A stretch of 17,346 nucleotides of DNA, from positions 1-17,346 of the forward strand of contig JAQWBK010000023.1 in the NCBI GenBank assembly GCA_028706415.1, written 5' to 3'. Positions 13,003 to 17,346 of this stretch are shown here, in pieces (the stretch's first letter is position 1; each line of letters begins with the position of its first letter). Below the pieces are notes generated by a model. That model was not told where the DNA came from, searched no databases, and saw only the letters and a program-made list of their open reading frames with translations. Both the position numbers and the translations under genes were made by a program. The DNA is from Oscillospiraceae bacterium (GTDB taxonomy: Bacteria; Bacillota; Clostridia; Oscillospirales; Acutalibacteraceae).

Positions 13003-14115
13003 TTATACTCCCCTTTCGGATGTCATATCGGTTATTCTGCCCTTGTCAACATGGAACACCCTGCCGCCGTTCATCTTCATTACCGGTGAGGGGTCACAGC
13101 AGGTCAAAAACACCTGCCATCCGTGAATATGGTTGAGAACATAATCCTGCCTTGCAGGGTCCAGCTCGCTCATCACATCATCCAGCAAAGCGACCGGTTG
13201 CTCCCCGGTAACCTGTTTCAAAACAGATGCCTCGGCCAGCTTTAATGCCAAAACCGCCGACCTCTGCTGGCCTTGTGAAGCGAAAAAGCGGGCCGCCTTT
13301 CCATCAATATCAACAACAAGATCATCCCTGTGAGGCCCGATGGTGGTAAATCCTGCCTCTGTATCGACGCAAACATTCTCTTTAAGAAGGGAAAGCAGCC
13401 TTTGCCTTGCCTCCTCTGGGAGCACCGAAATATCCCCCGCCGCAGATGAATATTCAATCTCTATATTCTCTTTGCCGCCTGAAATGCCCGAATAAATATT
13501 CTTAACCGCCGGGGTCATCTTGCGAATATAGGCCGTTCTTGCGGCAAAAACCCTTGCGCCCGCCTCGGCAAGCCTCTCATCCCAGATTTCAAGCCCTTCG
13601 GCTCTTTGGCCATTCCTAATATTCTTTAACAGCGCATTTCTCTGCGTTAAAATCCGCTGATATTCGGCTAATACCCTCATATATCCCGGCCTCAGTTGGC
13701 AGTATGCGGCATCCAGGAAGCGTCTTCTCCCATCCGGCCCGTCCTTTATCAAGGTCAAATGAGCCGGCGAAAAAACTACCGCACAGAAAGTCCCTGCCAA
13801 ATGAGTAGCCGACGGGAGGGATATCCCCTCCAAAGAGGCGCTTCTTCTTTTTTCAATGTTTATTTCGGCCTGTTGGCTTCTGTCTTGGGCGAAAAAATCC
13901 ATCTTTAGGCTTGCTTTTTCCTGCCCGAAACCAACCGTATCCGAATCCTTTGCCCCCCTAAAACTTCTTCCTCCGGTAAAAAACCAAATTGATTCTAATA
14001 AATTGGTTTTACCCTGACCATTTTGGCCATATAATATATTAACCTCCGGGACAGGCTGTATGCTCCCTGTCTCCAGATTGCGAAAACCCTCGTATTCCAG
14101 CCTTTCTACCCTCAA
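13003..14115 (-). CDS. recF: DNA replication and repair protein RecF
   Basis: SMC-like ATPase that loads RecA at single-strand gaps together with RecO and RecR. 370 aa, the normal length. Seen: the N-terminal VERLEYEGFRNLE strand pair, Walker A GQNGQGKT at 30-37, and the signature/Walker B region ending in VALLDDVMSELDPARQ near residue 315. The start is TTG at 14113-14115, which matches the family N-terminus; GGGAAGGACGG lies about 9 nt upstream, and no ATG is available nearby in frame. It is placed between the S4-domain gene and remB in the conserved origin-proximal operon. Confidence 0.96.
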   Translation of the reverse strand: MRVERLEYEGFRNLETGSIQPVPEVNILYGQNGQGKTNLLESIWFFTGGRSFRGAKDSDTVGFGQEKASLKMDFFAQDRSQQAEINIEKRRSASLEGISLPSATHLAGTFCAVVFSPAHLTLIKDGPDGRRRFLDAAYCQLRPGYMRVLAEYQRILTQRNALLKNIRNGQRAEGLEIWDERLAEAGARVFAARTAYIRKMTPAVKNIYSGISGGKENIEIEYSSAAGDISVLPEEARQRLLSLLKENVCVDTEAGFTTIGPHRDDLVVDIDGKAARFFASQGQQRSAVLALKLAEASVLKQVTGEQPVALLDDVMSELDPARQDYVLNHIHGWQVFLTCCDPSPVMKMNGGRVFHVDKGRITDMTSERGV

Positions 14116-14144
14116 AGAGAAAAACCGTCCTTCCCGGAGAAATA

Positions 14145-14375
14145 TTATTCTTTTTGTTTGCCCACCGTATAGTCGGTTTCGCCCCCGGCAATTTTTACAG
14201 TATCACCCGTGTGCAGCTTGCGACCACGCTGAATACAAACCTCACCATTAACGGTTATTTTGCCGCTCTTTACCCATTCCTTTGCCTGTCCGCCGGTTGA
14301 AACCGCCCCAACAAGCTTTAAAAATGTATCAAGCTTTATATAATCTGTGGAAATATCTTTAATTTCTGTTTTCAT
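14145..14375 (-). CDS. yaaA: S4-domain RNA-binding protein, YaaA/RlbA type
   Basis: 76 aa. The S4 signature is visible from LDTFLKLVGAVSTGGQAKEWVKSGKITVNGEVCIQRGRKL (16-55), followed by HTGDTVKI. Small S4 proteins between dnaN and recF are standard in Firmicutes; the B. subtilis counterpart has been linked to ribosome biogenesis, but its exact role is unsettled. The ATG overlaps the dnaN stop as ATGA (14372-14375), indicating translational coupling. The identification rests on motif plus position. Confidence 0.92.
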   Translation of the reverse strand: MKTEIKDISTDYIKLDTFLKLVGAVSTGGQAKEWVKSGKITVNGEVCIQRGRKLHTGDTVKIAGGETDYTVGKQKE

Positions 14376-15472
14376 TTTTTAAGTCTCACCGGCAAAACGA
14401 GAAACAAAAACGAATCCCCCGAGGAAGGAAGAATTTTCATGGGTGAAAGAGCCCCGCTTAATTCGATGCGAACCTCATCCGTTTCGGTGTTTTTTAGGGC
14501 TTCCAATAAAAATCTGCTGTTAAAGCCCATTTCTTCCTCATTGCCCTCAATGTCAATATTTATTATATCATAAACGCTACCAATCGGGGTATTACAGGAT
14601 ACCGTAACCTGCCCATCTCTGAATTCACATATAAGCGGGGATTTTATACGGTCGTTTATAACTATTGATGCCCGCTCAACCGCATTAATTAAATCCCGTG
14701 TTTTGGTCTTTATGGTGGTTGAGGACTGCTGGGGAATAGCCTTTCGGTAGGGAAGAAACTCCCCATCCAGCAATCTGGATATAACCGCATATCCGTCTAT
14801 CTCCAAAACAATGTGACGATGCCCCACCGCCAAAGACATGGGGGTCTCCTCATCCGACAACAGCTTCAAAACCTCGTTTAATGTTTTTCCCGGCACAACA
14901 AAACGCATCTGTTCCTCGCTTTGTATTACCTCGCTTCTCATGGCAAGCCTTGACCCGTCAACAGAAACCAACCGCATTGTTCCCTCTTCTATTTCAAACT
15001 GAACCCCGGTATGAACCGGCCGGTTATCATTTTGGGCAACCGCAAATATGGTTTGCCGTATCATGCTCTTCATTGTTTTTTGGGGAACGGTAAAGCCCAC
15101 CCCATCGCTGACAGCCGGGATTTCAGGATATTCAATGGCCGCTATTCCCATAATGGTAAATTCGGTCTTTCCGCTTCTTATTTTTGTAACCAGCTTTTCA
15201 TCCGCCCCGATAAACACCCTATCCTCAGGAAGACGGCGAACGATATCCCCCAGCAGCTTGGCGCTGAGCACGATTTCACCGGCATCCCTCACATCTGCCT
15301 CTATTGTGGTGGTTATTCCCATGTCTAAGTCGTAGCCTGCAAGAAAAAGAGATGTTCCTGTCGCCTTGAGCAAAATTCCCTCCAGAGCAGGCAGGGCTGA
15401 TTTTGTCATTGCTGCATGTCCAACATTTCCGACAGCATCAATTAATGCCTGCTTATCGCAGTATAAATTCAT
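14372..15472 (-). CDS. dnaN: DNA polymerase III beta subunit (sliding clamp)
   Basis: Ring-shaped processivity clamp that tethers DNA polymerase III and other clamp-binding proteins to DNA. 366 aa, typical. Seen: a three-domain clamp layout with conserved text such as LPALEGILLKATGTSLFLAGYDLDMGI near 25-51, SVDGSRLAM in the middle, GFNSRFLLEALKN in the last domain, and the usual ending LPVRL near the C-terminus. The ATG at 15472 has AGGAAGG upstream. It follows the putative origin, and a promoter candidate with its -35 next to a DnaA-box-like sequence lies about 75-100 nt before the start. It is coupled to the S4 gene by a 4-bp overlap. Confidence 0.97.
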   Translation of the reverse strand: MNLYCDKQALIDAVGNVGHAAMTKSALPALEGILLKATGTSLFLAGYDLDMGITTTIEADVRDAGEIVLSAKLLGDIVRRLPEDRVFIGADEKLVTKIRSGKTEFTIMGIAAIEYPEIPAVSDGVGFTVPQKTMKSMIRQTIFAVAQNDNRPVHTGVQFEIEEGTMRLVSVDGSRLAMRSEVIQSEEQMRFVVPGKTLNEVLKLLSDEETPMSLAVGHRHIVLEIDGYAVISRLLDGEFLPYRKAIPQQSSTTIKTKTRDLINAVERASIVINDRIKSPLICEFRDGQVTVSCNTPIGSVYDIINIDIEGNEEEMGFNSRFLLEALKNTETDEVRIELSGALSPMKILPSSGDSFLFLVLPVRLKK

Positions 15473-15544
15473 GATATAACCTTCCTTTCTTACAGTAGTC
15501 TTAGTAGGGGCTGTTGAAATGGTTGAAAAGTGTCGTTTACCGCC

Positions 15545-15572
15545 TATATACAGGAAAAAAACGCATTTTCAA
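15545..15572 (-). promoter_or_regulatory. Candidate dnaN promoter
   Basis: In the dnaN direction TTGAAA (15567-15572), 16 nt and TATATA (15545-15550). The -35 is 5/6 and the -10 is 4/6 against the sigma-A consensus. It is one base from a DnaA-box-like sequence (15574-15582), so DnaA binding could compete with RNA polymerase; this is inference. Confidence 0.4.
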
Positions 15573-15660
15573 TTGTGGATTCAGTGTGGTCAATTTTGTG
15601 GAAAAGGTGAAAGGCAAAATATCTATTAACACACCTGTTTAAAGCTGTTGGATAAAAGGG

Positions 15661-15685
15661 GAAAAACGGTGAAAAAACTCTCACC
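15661..15685 (-). terminator. Weak possible dnaA terminator
   Basis: In the dnaA direction a GGTGA/TCACC stem with an 8-nt loop (15668-15685) is followed by GTTTTT. The stem is short, and the site also lies among DnaA-box-like sequences, so it may have nothing to do with termination. Confidence 0.25.
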
Positions 15686-15796
15686 TTTCCACCCGGACTG
15701 TGGACGATTTTTTCAACACCATTATAAAACAATGTTTAAAAATACAACAAGGGTGGGTTTGCGCTGTTTAAAGACGGTTTAAAACCTGTTAATATA

Positions 15797-17137
15797 CTAT
15801 TTTTCACTTATATTTTTTATTATATCCATAACCATACCTTTAAAAGACGGATTCTTGGCCATGCGGGTATCAACCTTTTTAATGGCATAAACTATGGTGG
15901 AGTGATCCCGGGTTCCAAACTCCTCCCCGATTGCTTTCATGGGCAGACCGGTAATATCCCTTACTACATAAATGGCCACCTGACGCGCCTGAGAAATTGC
16001 GGCGGTACGCTTGGTTGAGCGAATATCGTCGGGGGAAACACTAAGGGTTCTGGAAACCTCATTTATAATCCTTTCAACCGTAATCGGAACAGGTTGAGAG
16101 TCATTTTTAATATCTCTAATGGCATTCTGGGCGGTAACAATGGAGGGCTGGTCCCCCCCAAGAAGGTATTGTGCCCGCATTCGCTTAACCGCACCTTCCA
16201 GCTGACGGACATTATTTTTAAGCTGAGAGGCAATATACTCGGCAATGTTATCGGAGATTGAAAGGTCAAGCAGCTGGGCTTTTCGCCGGACTATTGCAAT
16301 TCGGGTTTCAAGGTCGGGGGGCTGAATATCGGCAAGCAGACCCATTTCAAAACGGGTTCTCAGCCTTTCCTCCAGGGTTGCAATTTCCTTTGGCGGGCGA
16401 TCAGAGGTGAGAACAATTTGTTTATTTGCCTGATGCAAAGCGTCAAATGTATGAAAAAACTCCTCCTGTGTCGAAACCTTGCCGGCAATAAACTGAATAT
16501 CATCCACCAAAAGAACATCCACCAGCCTGTATTTTGCCCGAAACTCGGGGGTCGAGCCGGTGCCGATGGCCTCTATTAGCTCGTTGGCAATATACTCCCC
16601 CTTGGTATAAATAATTTTCACAGAGGGGGTGTTTTTGCGGATTTCGTTGCATATTGCGTAAAGAAGATGGGTTTTTCCAAGACCCGAGCCCCCGTAAATA
16701 AACAAAGGGTTATAATATCCGGCGGGTTTACTGGCAACCGCCTGTGAAGCGGCATGAGCAAATTTATTTGATGAGCCCACAATGAAATTTTCAAACGAAT
16801 ATTCATAATCCGTATTTTTTTGTCCAAAAAGATTGCCCGGATCGGGAGAATCCTCAAAGCAGGAGGTATCCCCGCCCCCCTTATCCTCTTCAGAAAATAT
16901 TTTAAGCCCCAGCGGAATACCCAGAACATGCTGGATGGCCTCTTTCAGCTTTCCCGCATAATGCTCGGTGATTATTTTGCGCTGGAAGTTTGTATGTACA
17001 TATACAATAACATCTGTGTCTGAAATTGAATGGGGTTCAATACAGCTAATCCAGACATTAAATGCAACCTCGCTCATATCCTCCTGACCCCTAAGAAAAT
17101 CAAGAACGCCCGACCAGGCATCTCTAATGGTTTCCAT
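15797..17137 (-). CDS. dnaA: Chromosomal replication initiator protein DnaA
   Basis: AAA+ ATPase that binds DnaA boxes at oriC and opens the duplex. 446 aa, normal length. Seen: N-terminal domain I (WSGVLDFLRGQEDMSEVAFNVWISCIEP), a short linker (about 82-110), Walker A GGSGLGKTH (149-157), Walker B LLVDD (209-213), sensor I region LTSDRPP (244-250), LEERLRTRFEMG, and the C-terminal DNA-binding signature EEFGTRDHSTIVYAIKKV (405-422), where Thr replaces the more common Gly. GAGGTG lies 8 nt before the ATG at 17137. It is the first gene of the series and is followed by the putative origin. Confidence 0.98.
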   Translation of the reverse strand: METIRDAWSGVLDFLRGQEDMSEVAFNVWISCIEPHSISDTDVIVYVHTNFQRKIITEHYAGKLKEAIQHVLGIPLGLKIFSEEDKGGGDTSCFEDSPDPGNLFGQKNTDYEYSFENFIVGSSNKFAHAASQAVASKPAGYYNPLFIYGGSGLGKTHLLYAICNEIRKNTPSVKIIYTKGEYIANELIEAIGTGSTPEFRAKYRLVDVLLVDDIQFIAGKVSTQEEFFHTFDALHQANKQIVLTSDRPPKEIATLEERLRTRFEMGLLADIQPPDLETRIAIVRRKAQLLDLSISDNIAEYIASQLKNNVRQLEGAVKRMRAQYLLGGDQPSIVTAQNAIRDIKNDSQPVPITVERIINEVSRTLSVSPDDIRSTKRTAAISQARQVAIYVVRDITGLPMKAIGEEFGTRDHSTIVYAIKKVDTRMAKNPSFKGMVMDIIKNISEK

Positions 17138-17346
17138 TTATAATACACCTCTAAAATGATAATTAATATGTATACTTAATTATAAGCAGAGAGATTGTCC
17201 GCATAAAAATCTTGGGTTTAGTACACGGTACCTCACCTTCAAGTGTATCATAAAAAGTAAAATATTTCAACAAACAAAACAGCAGGGTATCTGTCAAGTA
17301 AACGTTGGCAAAATTATTATCACACAAAAATTCAATAAAACCAGGG
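17138..17346 (-). promoter_or_regulatory. dnaA upstream region with candidate promoter
   Basis: A 209-bp AT-rich leader, cut by the window edge. In the dnaA direction a perfect TATAAT (17179-17184) lies 17 nt from TTTATG (17202-17207), a poor -35. A perfect TTGACA (17292-17297) is also present, but its 17-nt partner is TTTGTT. No DnaA box, ribosomal protein L34 gene or other open frame is seen in this part. Confidence 0.4.

Larger units (their letters stand above)
15473..15796. other. Putative oriC: dnaA-dnaN intergenic region
   Basis: A gene-free 324 bp rich in A/T. Five DnaA-box-like sequences related to TGTGGATAA lie in one orientation: 15574-15582 (7/9), 15585-15593 (7/9), 15597-15605 (TGTGGAAAA, 8/9), 15647-15655 (7/9) and 15699-15707 (7/9). 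Next to dnaN a triplet run TTA-CAG-TAG-TCT-TAG-TAG (15490-15507) is followed by a G-rich block. This resembles the DnaA-trio plus GC cluster of the B. subtilis unwinding element and has the same order (dnaA, boxes, trio, dnaN). CTGTTTAAAG occurs twice (15635, 15764). No perfect box is present, and none was seen upstream of dnaA in this window. Confidence 0.65.

Overview
This 17.3 kb window looks like the replication-origin neighbourhood of a low-to-mid GC Firmicute, most likely class Clostridia. An Oscillospirales/Ruminococcaceae-like lineage is my guess from protein character and gene order. All convincing genes lie on the minus strand, so they read from high to low coordinates. In that direction the order is dnaA, the dnaA-dnaN intergenic origin candidate, dnaN, an S4-domain gene (yaaA type), recF, remB (DUF370), gyrB, three genes for small YcxB-like membrane proteins, gyrA, an unrecognised four-TM membrane protein, yebC, mnmE, mnmG and the 5' part of rsmG, which runs off the left edge.

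Region by region: 15797-17346 holds dnaA and its leader. 15473-15796 is a 324-bp gene-free stretch with five DnaA-box-like sequences, all in the same orientation, a TAG-rich DnaA-trio-like run beside dnaN, and a probable dnaN promoter; it is the best oriC candidate. 12703-15472 is a tight replication/repair operon (dnaN-S4-recF-remB). gyrB has its own 145-bp leader containing a palindrome. Between gyrB and gyrA, which are usually adjacent, sits a 2.5 kb insert of three YcxB-like genes. One of these is an internal tandem duplication, giving four domain copies in all. gyrA is followed by a membrane protein and yebC. The tRNA-modification genes mnmE and mnmG and the 16S rRNA methyltransferase rsmG come last. 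They lie on the same side of the origin and in the same direction as dnaA, whereas in Bacillus they lie on the other side of it.

Non-coding structure worth attention: (i) an ~80-bp repeat occurs twice in opposite orientation (3956-4035 and 9208-9287, 77/80 identical); the first copy is flanked by an 8-bp direct repeat and abuts the yebC stop codon; (ii) a perfect 12-bp inverted repeat brackets the second copy; (iii) a perfect ParB-binding parS site lies inside mnmG; (iv) a palindrome overlaps the candidate gyrB promoter.

The genes form three functional groups: chromosome initiation, replication, repair and topology (dnaA, dnaN, recF, gyrB, gyrA, plus parS); translation fidelity (mnmE, mnmG, rsmG, yebC); and a set of membrane proteins of unknown role embedded between the gyrase genes. 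I see no CRISPR array, tRNA, rRNA, transposase or prophage gene.
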